Notes under the pieces: model-generated | Databases searched by the model: none | What the model was told of the DNA's origin: nothing | Seen by the model: only the letters and a program-made list of their open reading frames with translations | Made by a program: the position numbers and the translations under genes | Shown here: one piece after another, positions 44,124 to 52,344 of the stretch | Layout of the letters: each line of letters opens with the position of its first letter | Position numbering within the stretch: the stretch's first letter is position 1 | Source of the DNA: Propionibacteriaceae bacterium | GTDB lineage: Bacteria; Actinomycetota; Actinomycetes; Propionibacteriales; Propionibacteriaceae | NCBI GenBank assembly: GCA_009780915.1 | Contig: WQZD01000001.1 | Span: 186,001-250,000 of the forward strand | Direction: 5' to 3' | DNA length: 64,000 nucleotides

Positions 44124-45623
44124 ATGAGTCCGCGAAAGATTGGTGTTACTGAGCTCGCCTTGCGCGATGCCCATCAGAGCCTCCTTGCCACCCGTATGGC
44201 CACCGAAGACATGGTCGGCGCATGCGAAGACATTGATAAGGCTGGTTACTGGTCGGTTGAGTGCTGGGGGGGAGCCACCTACGATTCCTGCATCCGCTTC
44301 CTTAACGAGGATCCGTGGGTCAGGTTACGCACCTTCCGCGAGTTGATGCCCAACTCGCGGTTGCAGATGCTGCTGCGCGGCCAGAACCTCCTTGGTTATC
44401 GCCATTACGAGGACATGGTCGTCGAGAAGTTTGTGGAGAAATCGGCTGAGAACGGCATGGACGTCTTCCGTGTCTTCGACGCCGTCAACGATCCGCGCAA
44501 CATGGCCAAGGCCATGCAGGCGGTCGCGAAGACGGGCAAACACGCCCAAGGGACGATCTGCTACACCATCTCGCCGGTTCACACCGTCGAGGGGTACGTG
44601 AAGCTGGCCGGCCAGCTGCTCGACATGGGCGCCCAGTCCATCGCCCTGAAAGACATGGCGGCGCTGCTCAAGCCGCAACCGGCGTACGACATCATCCGCG
44701 GGATCAAAGAGACCTACGGTGAAGACACCCAGATCAACGTCCACTGCCACTCAACGTCCGGTGTGACGCTGGTGACGCTGCAGAAGGCCATCGAGGCCGG
44801 CGCCGACGTGGTCGACACTGCTATCTCGTCGCTGAGCTTGGGTCCGGGCCACAACCCCACGGAGTCCTTCGTGGAGATGCTGGAAGGCACGCAGTTCACG
44901 ACCGACCTGGACATGTCCCGGTTGCTCAAGATCCGCGACCACTTCGCCAAGATCCGTCCCCGGTACGAGGAGTTCGAGTCGGCGATCCTCGTCGACACCG
45001 ACATCTTCACCTCGCAGATCCCCGGCGGCATGCTCTCCAACATGGAGTCGCAGCTGAAGGGGCAGGGCGCAGGCGACAAGACCAAGGAAGTCATGGAGGA
45101 AGTGCCGATCGTCAAGGCTGACGCCGGGCATCCTCCGCTGGTCACCCCGACGTCCCAGATCGTGGGCACGCAGGCCGTGTTCAACGTTCTGTTCGGTCGC
45201 TACCAGAAGATGACAGCCGAGTTCGCCGACCTGGTTCTGGGGTACTACGGCCATACCTTGGGCGAGGTCAACCCCGAGGTCGTCGCCATCGCGGAGGCCC
45301 AGACGGGCAAGCCCCGGATCACCGGGCGTCCCGCCGACCTGCTCAAGCCCGAATGGGACACGCTGGTCGCCAAGACGAAGTCTCTGGAGGGCAGCGACGG
45401 AACCGATGAGGACGTCCTGACCTACGCCATGTTCCCCCCTGTCGCGCCGGAGTTCTTCAAGCACCGCGCCGAGGGTCCGAAGTCCGTGGCGAAGTCCGCG
45501 GCGCAGTTGGCGGCCGAGAAGGAAGCCAAGGCGACCGGAGCTGCCACCTCGTCGGTGGGCGCCATCACGTACAACGTGTCGTTGGGTGGTCGTACGCACA
45601 CGGTGAAGGTTGAGAGGGCCTGA
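44124..45623 (+). CDS. Methylmalonyl-CoA:pyruvate transcarboxylase, 5S subunit
   Basis: The 499-residue protein transfers CO2 between carboxybiotin on the 1.3S subunit and pyruvate to form oxaloacetate. It follows the Propionibacterium 5S subunit closely: ELALRDAHQSLLATRMA, WSVECWGGATYDSCIRFLNEDPW, the metal site INVHCHSTSGVT, and AISSLSLGPGHNPTES. A conserved Lys of the active site, to be carbamylated, is in SIALKDMAALLKPQ. It starts the operon with 12S, a small protein and 1.3S. ATG at 44124 is used because the known subunit begins MSPR; a longer frame upstream exists. Confidence 0.95.
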   Translation: MSPRKIGVTELALRDAHQSLLATRMATEDMVGACEDIDKAGYWSVECWGGATYDSCIRFLNEDPWVRLRTFRELMPNSRLQMLLRGQNLLGYRHYEDMVVEKFVEKSAENGMDVFRVFDAVNDPRNMAKAMQAVAKTGKHAQGTICYTISPVHTVEGYVKLAGQLLDMGAQSIALKDMAALLKPQPAYDIIRGIKETYGEDTQINVHCHSTSGVTLVTLQKAIEAGADVVDTAISSLSLGPGHNPTESFVEMLEGTQFTTDLDMSRLLKIRDHFAKIRPRYEEFESAILVDTDIFTSQIPGGMLSNMESQLKGQGAGDKTKEVMEEVPIVKADAGHPPLVTPTSQIVGTQAVFNVLFGRYQKMTAEFADLVLGYYGHTLGEVNPEVVAIAEAQTGKPRITGRPADLLKPEWDTLVAKTKSLEGSDGTDEDVLTYAMFPPVAPEFFKHRAEGPKSVAKSAAQLAAEKEAKATGAATSSVGAITYNVSLGGRTHTVKVERA

Positions 45624-45626
45624 GCC

Positions 45627-47180
45627 ATGACAGCGAAAGACATGGCCGAGCTCGTCGCCGAGCTCGCTGAGAAGAGGGCGACGACTCAACTCGGCGGCGG
45701 AACCGCTCGTTTGGAGAAGCAGCGCGCCGGAGGGAAGAGGACCGCTCGCGAGCGGCTCGACATCCTCCTCGACGAAGGCAGTTTCCAAGAGGTGGGGATC
45801 TTCAGAAAGAACCGCACCGTCACCTTCGGAATGGACAAGGCCGACCCTCCCGCCGAGGGCGTGGTCACCGGCGCGGGCACCGTACGCGGACGCCCGGTCA
45901 ACGTCGCCAGCCAGGACTTCACCGTCATGGGCGGGTCCGCGGGCGAGATGCACTCGGTCAAGGTGGTCGCCATGATGGAGGCCGCCTTGCAGAACGGCAA
46001 CCCGTTCGTGTTCATCAACGACTCCGGCGGCGCGCGCGTCCAAGAGGGCATCGACTCCCTGTCTGGGTACGGCATGGTGTTCTACGCCAACGTCAAACTC
46101 TCCGGCGTGGTCCCTCAGATCTCGGTGATCTGCGGTCCCTGTGCGGGCGGCGCGGCGTACTCCCCGGCCCTGACCGACTTCATCATCCAGACCCGCAAGG
46201 CCTACATGTTCATCACCGGGCCGAACGTCATCAAGCAGGTGACGGGCGAGGATGTGACGCAAGAGGCGCTCGGTGGCGCGGACGCGCACATGCAGAAGTC
46301 GGGCGTCATCCACTTCGTGGCGGACGACGACGACCAGGCGCTGTTGATCGCACAGAAGCTGCTGAGCTTCCTGCCGCAGAACAACTCCGAAGAGCCGCCC
46401 ATCGTCGATCCCGACATGAACGTCGAACCCGATCTGTCCCTGCGCGACCTCGTGCCGCTGCAGGCGACCAAGGGGTACGACGTGCGCGACGTGATCCGCA
46501 AACTCGTCGACCGTGAGGACTTCCTGGAGGTCCACGCCCAGTACGCCATGAACATCGTGGTGGGCTTCGGGCGCATCTGCGGCCGCACGGTCGGGTTCGT
46601 GGCCAACCAACCCTCCGTCATGGCGGGCGTCTTGGACATCAACTCCTCCGACAAGGGGTCGCGGTTCGTACGTTTCTGCGACTCGTTCAACATCCCCATC
46701 GTCACCCTCGTGGACGTGCCGGGCTTCCTGCCCGGCGTCTCCCAGGAGCACGGCGGCATCATCCGCCATGGCGCCAAGATGTTGTTCGCGTACTCCGCCT
46801 GCACGGTGCCGCTGATCACGGTGACCCTGCGCAAGGCCTATGGTGGCGCCTACCTCGCCATGGCCTCGCGGGACCTGGGCGCCGACGCGGCGTTCGCGTG
46901 GCCGACGGCTGAGATCGCCGTCATGGGTGCCGAAGGCGCGGCAGCGGTCGTCTTCGCCCGTGAGATCAAGGAGGCCGAGGATCCCGACGCCAAGCGCCTG
47001 GAGATGATCGAGTCCTACCGCGACACGTTCGCCACGCCGTTCATGGCCGCCTCGCGCGGGCTCGTCGATGACATCATCGACCCGGCCGACACGAGGGCGA
47101 AGGTCGCGTTCGCACTGGAGCAGTTGGCTGGCAAGCGCAAGATCCGACCGGCCAAAAAGCACGGGGTCTTCCCCAGCTAG
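45627..47180 (+). CDS. mmdA: Methylmalonyl-CoA:pyruvate transcarboxylase, 12S subunit
   Basis: The 517-residue carboxyltransferase has two crotonase-like domains, with acyl-CoA binding motifs GGSAGEMHSVKVVAMMEAAL, FINDSGGARVQEGIDSLSGYG and, in the second half, VPGFLPGVSQEHGGIIRHGAKMLFAY. It moves CO2 from methylmalonyl-CoA to biotin on the 1.3S subunit, giving propionyl-CoA. It sits three bases after the 5S gene. The closely related decarboxylase and propionyl-CoA carboxylase beta chains are alternatives, but the 5S partner next to it decides for transcarboxylase. Confidence 0.95.
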   Translation: MTAKDMAELVAELAEKRATTQLGGGTARLEKQRAGGKRTARERLDILLDEGSFQEVGIFRKNRTVTFGMDKADPPAEGVVTGAGTVRGRPVNVASQDFTVMGGSAGEMHSVKVVAMMEAALQNGNPFVFINDSGGARVQEGIDSLSGYGMVFYANVKLSGVVPQISVICGPCAGGAAYSPALTDFIIQTRKAYMFITGPNVIKQVTGEDVTQEALGGADAHMQKSGVIHFVADDDDQALLIAQKLLSFLPQNNSEEPPIVDPDMNVEPDLSLRDLVPLQATKGYDVRDVIRKLVDREDFLEVHAQYAMNIVVGFGRICGRTVGFVANQPSVMAGVLDINSSDKGSRFVRFCDSFNIPIVTLVDVPGFLPGVSQEHGGIIRHGAKMLFAYSACTVPLITVTLRKAYGGAYLAMASRDLGADAAFAWPTAEIAVMGAEGAAAVVFAREIKEAEDPDAKRLEMIESYRDTFATPFMAASRGLVDDIIDPADTRAKVAFALEQLAGKRKIRPAKKHGVFPS

Positions 47181-47197
47181 ATTGAGAGGAAACTGCG

Positions 47198-47452
47198 ATG
47201 AATCAAGATCAACAACTGCTCGATCTGGTCAAGACCCTGTCAGGCCGCATCCAGGCCATGGAGAAACAGATCACGTCCTTGAAGCTCGTCAACGCCCAAG
47301 ATGTGCCGGAAGAGGTCATGGTCGCTATCGCGGCCGGGGTCGCGGCGTACCTGGGGTACGAAGGCGAGAAGCAACAAACCCGATTTGCACCGGTGCCCAA
47401 GTGGACCAAGGGCACTCGGATCGCCCAACTGAACCACACACCCGTACGGTGA
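47198..47452 (+). CDS. Small protein of the transcarboxylase operon (84 aa, function unknown)
   Basis: The 84-residue protein starts with an amphipathic helix (LLDLVKTLSGRIQAMEKQITSLKLV, coiled-coil-like) and continues with VMVAIAAGVAAYLGYEG and a basic tail. It resembles a small OadG-like or carboxylase epsilon-type protein and occurs between 12S and 1.3S in relatives as I remember them. It could be an accessory or assembly factor of the complex. No ligand is known. Confidence 0.75.
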   Translation: MNQDQQLLDLVKTLSGRIQAMEKQITSLKLVNAQDVPEEVMVAIAAGVAAYLGYEGEKQQTRFAPVPKWTKGTRIAQLNHTPVR

Positions 47453-47468
47453 TCACAGGAGGAATGAA

Positions 47469-47819
47469 ATGAAACTGAAGGTAACTGTCAACCAGATCCC
47501 GTACGAGGTCGAGGTTGAGGTCGACCGCACCCCGGCGGGGTTGCCCCCGGTGTTCATCGGCGGCGGGCAAGGCGGTCCGGCGGTGCCCGTGCACCAAGCC
47601 GGGAAAGACGTGATCGCCCCGTTGGCCGGGTCGGTACGCAAGATCCTGGTCGAGAAGGGCACGGCGGTCAAGGAGGGCCAGGTCGTGGCCATCCTCGAAG
47701 CCATGAAGATGGAGACGGAGATCACGTCCTCGTATACCGGGCGCGTGTCGGCGGTCAAGGTCGAGGTCGGCGCCGCCGTCCAAGGCGGCGACCCCATCAT
47801 GGAGATCGAACCGTCCTAA
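47469..47819 (+). CDS. Transcarboxylase 1.3S biotin carrier subunit
   Basis: The 116-residue protein has the biotinylation motif EAMKMETEI with the target Lys80, inside a biotinyl domain (about 48-116) opening VIAPLAGSVRKILVEKGTAV. The N-terminal segment MKLKVTVNQIPYEVEVEVD is the known scaffold arm that binds the 5S and 12S subunits. A biotin ligase elsewhere in the genome is needed. RBS AGGAGG precedes ATG. It ends the operon. Confidence 0.96.
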   Translation: MKLKVTVNQIPYEVEVEVDRTPAGLPPVFIGGGQGGPAVPVHQAGKDVIAPLAGSVRKILVEKGTAVKEGQVVAILEAMKMETEITSSYTGRVSAVKVEVGAAVQGGDPIMEIEPS

Positions 47820-47867
47820 CACCCATCGGATCAGGCGGCCGGCACCCCTGATCCGTTCACACACGAT

Positions 47868-47905
47868 ATGCGGCCTGCGCCCTCTTCCGGGGGCGCAGGC
47901 CGCAT
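47868..47905 (+). terminator. Terminator of the transcarboxylase operon
   Basis: ATGCGGCCTGCGCCC (47868-47882) and its perfect complement (47891-47905) form a 15-bp stem with an 8-base loop, followed by TTAT. Confidence 0.8.
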
Positions 47906-48076
47906 TTATGGGTAGGTTCTGCGCGGAAGGCGGGCGTGGGCGTGGAGTGGTGAATGGCAGGATCATCTCCATTCTTCGCTGGGGAAACAGCCCCGATGCC
48001 AACAACGTCAACAGCCAGTATCCACAGATCGTCTCTGATGACGGGGCGTCCTCAGTTGGTCGAGTGTGGACCCGTG

Positions 48077-48178
48077 GGGGCTAGTGCTTCGAGCCTGGGT
48101 TTGTCGGGGTCACCGCAGTTCGGTTATCAGTCTCAGTTGACGGATTTGACTGTCGGTTTGCAGTATCTGCGGCCGCGT
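48077..48178 (+). pseudogene. Remnant of RHS protein core end
   Basis: One frame reads SLGLSGSPQFGYQSQLTDLTVG then LQYLRPR, matching the RHS/YD core end (F-G-Y-Q-x-x-x-T-D-x-x-T-G-L-x-Y-L-R-x-R). The usual continuation, DPxTGxFxxxDPL, is absent: the frame ends at 48190 and the downstream toxin frame is different. No RHS repeat core remains upstream, only about 150 bases of unclear sequence after the terminator. It marks the scar of a lost RHS gene body. Confidence 0.65.
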
Positions 48179-48186
48179 CGGCGGCG

Positions 48187-49188
48187 GTGATCGCGTTCCG
48201 GTCCACGACGGAGTACATCGTGGCGAGGACCGCGGAGGCTGCGGTCGAGTTGGCGAAGTTCGCCTGCACAACGGCGGATACATTGTCGGCTGCGTGGGAG
48301 GTGGCCGCTGGTGCGGTTCAGGATGCGGTGGCGAAGGTGCCGTGGGGCACTGTCGCGGGGATCGTTGTTGGTGTGGCTGTGGGGCTGGCGTGTGCGGCGG
48401 CGACGGGGGGTTTGGCTGCTGTGGGGTGCGCGGTCGTTGCTGGTGCTGTGGGTGGTGCCCTTGGTTATGCCCAGGCCACTGCTGGAACGGGAAACTTCTC
48501 GTTGAAAGGCATGGGGGTCAGTGCCGGGATCGGGATGGGCACGGGCGCTTTGTCGGGTGGTGTGGGCGCTGTGATCGGTTCTGCCGTGGGCAGCAGTGTG
48601 GGCAGTGCGATCGGGTCGACGGCTGCGGGTGTGCTCAGTGGCGCGGCTGGTGGTGTCGCAGCAGGTGGGGTTGGTTACGTCGCTGGCAGTGTGCTCACCG
48701 GACAGGACATGACCTGGCAAGGTGCTGGTGAAGCCATGATCCTCGGCGGCGCCATGGGAGGCCTCGGCGGAGGGCTGACAGCCAGATATGGAACAACCAC
48801 AACACCCAAACCAACCGCCGCTCTGACGGCCAAGCCAGTTGCGAGTCCTTCTGGGGCGGCTGGTGATTATCTATACCGAGGTGTGGCTTCTGACCATCCA
48901 GGCTATTCTGACGCGCTTGAAGGCCGAGCTATTCCATGGGGCGGTCATTCCGATCCGGCGCTGCATAATGACGGGAATACTCGAAGTGAGTTTACGTCAT
49001 GGACTACTGATAGGAGCGTAGCTGTGGATTTTGCGACAAATGGAGGGTCTGATCCGAATGGTGTGGTCCTCCGGATTCCCAATGCTGATGGACCTGGTTT
49101 GATTCGAGTGCCGTCTCCGAATAGCTATCATGAGAGCGAAGTCCTTATTCAAGGACCGGTGTCTGGGGCGGACGTGACTAGCCCATGA
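48187..49188 (+). CDS. RHS-type toxin C-terminal fragment with R-S-E ADP-ribosyltransferase domain
   Basis: The 333-codon frame encodes Gly/Ala/Val-rich hydrophobic segments (about 55-205, GTVAGIVVGVAVGLACAAATGG), typical of the linker between an RHS core and its toxin tip, and then a 105-residue C-terminal domain. That domain has the R-S-E features of ADP-ribosyltransferases: Arg231 in YLYRGV, Ser271 in FTSWT and Glu316-Ser-Glu318 in ESEVLI. Related tips occur in polymorphic toxins. The GTG at 48187 has no binding site; the original start was probably in a longer gene, so the toxin may not be delivered now. The catalytic tip is intact. GC and codon use (GAT, AAT, TAT) differ from the core genes. 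Confidence 0.65.
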   Translation: MIAFRSTTEYIVARTAEAAVELAKFACTTADTLSAAWEVAAGAVQDAVAKVPWGTVAGIVVGVAVGLACAAATGGLAAVGCAVVAGAVGGALGYAQATAGTGNFSLKGMGVSAGIGMGTGALSGGVGAVIGSAVGSSVGSAIGSTAAGVLSGAAGGVAAGGVGYVAGSVLTGQDMTWQGAGEAMILGGAMGGLGGGLTARYGTTTTPKPTAALTAKPVASPSGAAGDYLYRGVASDHPGYSDALEGRAIPWGGHSDPALHNDGNTRSEFTSWTTDRSVAVDFATNGGSDPNGVVLRIPNADGPGLIRVPSPNSYHESEVLIQGPVSGADVTSP

Positions 49189-49221
49189 TGTCACTCGCTA
49201 GACTCAAATAGGAGGTGTGCC

Positions 49222-49584
49222 GTGGATAAAAAGGTGCCAATCTGTGATGTTCAGTCTTTGGTAGAGGCATGGTCTGATGAACATGGTCAGGCGGCCAGAG
49301 GGGTTGTCGAGTTCTTGCGGAAACAAGATGTGACGATGACGATGCAATGGTACTCTCTTCGTCGTGAAGCGTTGTTGACTATCTACAAACGGCGACTGAA
49401 GTCGAATGTTCCTGGTGTCATCGAACTCGTCGAGAGTTTGCGTCGTTCGACCGACGACGTTGTGTTGATGTCCGATGTAATCACTATGGACAACTCGGGT
49501 GGAGCATTTGCTCTCATCGCGAATGCAGCCTTGTCAGAGGTCCTGAGTGTGCTGGTGCATCATGCGGCACCATCTGGTGATTGA
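49222..49584 (+). CDS. Small acidic helical protein, candidate immunity to the toxin tip
   Basis: The 120-residue protein has no recognised domain. Predicted helices dominate (VQSLVEAWSDEHGQAARGVVEFLRK, then NVPGVIELVESLRRS). The start GTG at 49222 follows GGAGG by six bases. It lies directly after the ADP-ribosyltransferase tip with 33 bases between, which is where polymorphic toxins carry their immunity gene. The function is inferred from position only. Confidence 0.6.
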   Translation: MDKKVPICDVQSLVEAWSDEHGQAARGVVEFLRKQDVTMTMQWYSLRREALLTIYKRRLKSNVPGVIELVESLRRSTDDVVLMSDVITMDNSGGAFALIANAALSEVLSVLVHHAAPSGD

Positions 49585-49612
49585 ACCACGTACTACGTTT
49601 GCTGTGAGTGGC

Positions 49613-49643
49613 GTGGCCATCTGGCGAAGGCCGGGCGGTTCGG
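49613..49643 (+). repeat. 31-base diverged direct repeat, copy 1
   Basis: GTGGCCATCTGGCGAAGG followed by CCGGGCGGTTCGG resembles 52653-52683 with five or so differences. Copy 2 encodes VVIRQRPGGS at the start of a gene; here the frame (VAIWRRPGGS) is part of a short remnant with no supported gene. Confidence 0.55.
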
Positions 49644-49684
49644 CAACTCCGTACCCTGGTCGGACGATTCCGAATCCCTATCCC

Positions 49685-49710
49685 TGGTGGCATATCATGA
49701 TCGGTGGGAG
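49685..49710 (+). repeat. 26-base direct repeat, copy 1
   Basis: TGGTGGCATATCAT followed by GATCGGTGGGAG is repeated at 52309-52334 with three mismatches. Both copies lie 10-30 bases before the start of a small coupled gene set. Confidence 0.6.
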
Positions 49711-49738
49711 CAATGAGTCGGTTGCAGGACGGTAAAGT

Positions 49739-50320
49739 ATGATCATTGAGGATTTACTGTGGGTGGATGATGTGAGTCCTCTCGGGCTGCCGCCTGGTTA
49801 CAGGGGAGCGTTGGAGGGTTCTGATGTGCTGCAAGAGTGTGAGATCGCGGACGTTCGGGTCTGTGGGGTGGCGCAGACGGTAGGGGTGATCTTCGATGCG
49901 CGGGCTGGGTTGATGCAGAGTGTGCCGTGGGCTGAGACGGTCGACACCGCGGTGTTAGTTGTGCGGGGGGTCACATGGTTCGAGACTCCGGAAATCCGGG
50001 ATGCTTTGGTGAGTTGGGATGTGGTGTCGGATGAAAGGAACTGGGGGTGTCGAATGGGGCAGGTGGTGACTCCGGGCCAGTTGGTGATTCGGGGTTGTGG
50101 TGCGAATCTGTATCTGGGTCGGGTGCCGGGTTTGCCTGATGCTCAGCCGTTGTTGGGGTCTGGTGACGCGGTGTCGATACGTAGTGGTTGGCCGACGTGG
50201 GGGTCGAAGTTCGAGGTGACGATTGAGCCCGAGCACGCCAATCCCCATCTGATTGGGGGGTATATTCATAGTTTATTGGCTGGTCGCACGGCTGGGACGC
50301 AGGTCGGAGGCTTGACGTGA
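49739..50320 (+). CDS. Small island protein, MIIEDLLW family (193 aa)
   Basis: The protein opens MIIEDLLWVDDVSPLGLPPGYRGAL and is rich in beta strands and Trp/Gly. The next gene starts MIVEDLLWRFDPVGSLLPEG; both end with PxxxGGY, so the two are paralogues. No catalytic motif or signal peptide is visible. Its last bases overlap the GTG of the next gene (GTGA). An immunity-type or cassette protein is likely from context; true function unknown. Confidence 0.6.
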   Translation: MIIEDLLWVDDVSPLGLPPGYRGALEGSDVLQECEIADVRVCGVAQTVGVIFDARAGLMQSVPWAETVDTAVLVVRGVTWFETPEIRDALVSWDVVSDERNWGCRMGQVVTPGQLVIRGCGANLYLGRVPGLPDAQPLLGSGDAVSIRSGWPTWGSKFEVTIEPEHANPHLIGGYIHSLLAGRTAGTQVGGLT

Positions 50321-50685
50321 TTGTTGAGGATCTGTTGTGGCGGTTTGATCCGGTGGGGTCGTTGTTGCCGGAGGGGTTGCAGGTGATCATCGATGGGGGT
50401 GTGGTGCCGGTGGGATGGCAGGTGAGCGATGCTGAGGCTGGACGCCAATGGGAGTGTCGAGTCGAGGTGGACGGTGGTGCGGTGGAGGTCGTGGGGTCGC
50501 GGGCCGTCTTGTTCGCTGGCCGGGTCGTTGAGGAGTCGGGTGGGGAGTCGGTGGGGGGCGTACGGGACCTGTGCCGAGGCCGGGTGTTGTCGTGGGACAC
50601 GTCGCTGGAGTTGACGATGCTGCCGGGGTTCTCGGATCCTGGGATGGCTGGGGGGTATGCGGTGTGGGAGGCGAGTGACGGGTGA
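50317..50685 (+). CDS. Small island protein, shorter MIVEDLLW paralogue (122 aa)
   Basis: Shares its N-terminal pattern (MIxEDLLW...LPxG) and its C-terminal PGMAGGY ending with the gene upstream, but is about 70 residues shorter. It starts by a four-base overlap (GTGA) and its stop overlaps the next short frame in the same way. Function unknown; a duplicated cassette gene. Confidence 0.6.
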   Translation: MIVEDLLWRFDPVGSLLPEGLQVIIDGGVVPVGWQVSDAEAGRQWECRVEVDGGAVEVVGSRAVLFAGRVVEESGGESVGGVRDLCRGRVLSWDTSLELTMLPGFSDPGMAGGYAVWEASDG

Positions 50686-50762
50686 CTGCTGTCTGGGTCC
50701 AGGATGTGGTGTTGAATGAGTCAGGCACTGTCGTGACGGCGAGTTGGGGTAAGCCAACGTGA
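50682..50762 (+). CDS. Very short coupled frame (26 aa), probably a gene fragment
   Basis: GTG overlaps the previous stop by four bases and the frame ends in TGATG, the A of which is the first base of the next ATG. It encodes VTAVWVQDVVLNESGT followed by VVTASWGKPT. The size and the VQDVVL start resemble the first strands of the neighbouring small proteins, so it may be the N-terminal remnant of another paralogue that now bridges two genes translationally. Confidence 0.4.
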   Translation: MTAVWVQDVVLNESGTVVTASWGKPT

Positions 50763-51439
50763 TGAGTATTGTCAGCCAATTCCAGGCGGCACAACAGTGG
50801 ATTGATAAGCTCCGTTGTGGCGAACTCTCCTATGAGCTTTTCGTCGCAGGGTTGGGGGTTTTGGTGGATGCTTGCAGGGTGGAGGGGTCTCCTCGCTGGG
50901 AATCACTGCAAACCGTGTGGAACGGTTTGGAACAGTTGAATGCGGTCTTGTTGGCTCAAGGCGCCGTACCAGACTCGAATGGCCGAAGAGACATTCTTGA
51001 TCGTGTGGATGAGTTCCGTAGCATCTTTGGCGAGGCGCTGAGGGATGAGATGTGCGCCAGTCGAGAATCTACCTCAGCGTGCGATCCCCTCGTCTGGGCG
51101 GCATTTGATTATGGATGCCGGAAACTGGTAGCCGAACAAACTGATGTCATACCTATGGGTGACATCAAGGATATGGCATTCAAAGCTGGTGTCCCTGAGA
51201 CGATCATGAAAGACGCATTGACGGTCGAGATTGCTGATCTACTGGATGAAGGAATGGTTGATGTTGGTGGGTATCGTCATGGGTTCGCCTCCTGCTGCCT
51301 CCCGATAAATGCGACGGGGATATATGTGAGAGATCTCTGCGCTAGCGAGCCGCAGACGAGTGTATTCGAGGTCTTTCTGAATCCTTTGACTTCAGTTGAA
51401 CCTGGCCACCACGTCCAGACTGCCTGGAGGCCAGGATGA
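50762..51439 (+). CDS. Island protein of unknown function (225 aa)
   Basis: The 225-residue protein starts MSIVSQFQAAQQWIDKL. It is mostly helical and contains a segment (VIPMGDIKDMAFKAGVPETIMKDALTVEIADLLDEG) that looks like a DNA-binding or winged-helix-type fold, but I do not recognise a family. ATG overlaps the stop of the preceding short frame (TGATG). Whether it belongs with the toxin-immunity genes is inferred from position only. Confidence 0.55.
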   Translation: MSIVSQFQAAQQWIDKLRCGELSYELFVAGLGVLVDACRVEGSPRWESLQTVWNGLEQLNAVLLAQGAVPDSNGRRDILDRVDEFRSIFGEALRDEMCASRESTSACDPLVWAAFDYGCRKLVAEQTDVIPMGDIKDMAFKAGVPETIMKDALTVEIADLLDEGMVDVGGYRHGFASCCLPINATGIYVRDLCASEPQTSVFEVFLNPLTSVEPGHHVQTAWRPG

Positions 51440-51476
51440 CGGGAGATGGATTCCATGTGGAGGTGACGGAACGGAA

Positions 51477-52133
51477 ATGAATGTGATTGATGAGGTCCTT
51501 GGATGGTGGTGGGAGCGGCGTGAGTCAATGAGCAGGATTGGAACGGTCCGTGTCGTTGAGTCGCCGATGGATCGTGAGGTGAGATCATGCTCAGTTGCGG
51601 TGAGTGATCAGGCTTGGTCGATGACCGTGGTCGGGTGGAGCGATTCGCGTGGTGAGATCCGGTGGGAGCCTGAGGATGACATGCGGGAACGCTGCGAGCA
51701 CAGAGAACTGAGAACGAGAGAGGAGTTAGCGTCGTTTCTCGACTTGGCCGACCAGATCGTTGCTACGCGTTCGACTTTTGTTCCCTCTCTGGCTCCTCGT
51801 GACATGGAGGCTCTGTTGTGTCGGTGGGGGGCTGGGCATTCGTCACGAGAAAGTGTGGTGAGCGAGGGGTCTCGGTTGCTCCGGAATATTGGGCGGACGG
51901 AGAGTATCCGCCTCAAGAAATCGAGTGCAGAGATCCTATCCTTTGTTTACATCCGACGCATGGCCGAGGAGCGTACGCCGCTGGGTGGTGAAGAGTTCCT
52001 GGCGGTGGTGGGCAGCCCAGCAGTGGAGCATGCGTTGTGGACGCATATTGCTGTTGATGGTGAGTGGATGGACATTCTCGTGGAGTCCGACTTGTCGGCG
52101 GTATTGGGTGTTGCTGTCATGCCCCAGAACTAG
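51477..52133 (+). CDS. Island protein of unknown function (218 aa)
   Basis: The protein starts MNVIDEVLGWWWERRESMSRIG and contains a Trp-rich N-terminal part, an acidic middle and a helical C-terminal half ending in DILVESDLSAVLGVAVMPQN. No family was recognised. The ATG follows a GGAGGTGACGG segment. Codon use is less GC-biased than that of the core genes. Immunity-type cargo is possible but unproven. Confidence 0.5.
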   Translation: MNVIDEVLGWWWERRESMSRIGTVRVVESPMDREVRSCSVAVSDQAWSMTVVGWSDSRGEIRWEPEDDMRERCEHRELRTREELASFLDLADQIVATRSTFVPSLAPRDMEALLCRWGAGHSSRESVVSEGSRLLRNIGRTESIRLKKSSAEILSFVYIRRMAEERTPLGGEEFLAVVGSPAVEHALWTHIAVDGEWMDILVESDLSAVLGVAVMPQN

Positions 52134-52308
52134 CGCTCCCATCAACGGGCTCGGACGTATATGGGGACTGAGCGCAGCTTTACGGGCATGAATGGACCTT
52201 TGTTGACATATCAGGGTTGCTCGTCACATGGGTAGGCACCTGCTCCCGAGAATACCACCGTACGGCCCACTGGGAGTATGGCTTGGGATGGATCTCGAAG
52301 GATGACCT

Positions 52309-52334
52309 TGGTGGCATATCATAATCGGGGAGAG
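52309..52334 (+). repeat. 26-base direct repeat, copy 2
   Basis: TGGTGGCATATCAT followed by AATCGGGGAGAG matches 49685-49710 with three mismatches, shortly before the gene at 52345. Confidence 0.6.
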
Positions 52335-52344
52335 GGGCCTAGTC

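Noticed and set aside
47954..48190. A separate 78-codon plus-strand gene after the transcarboxylase operon
   Set aside because: Its C-terminal part is the RHS core remnant, its first half has no similarity or binding site, and it stops inside the scar; it is treated as a pseudogene fragment.
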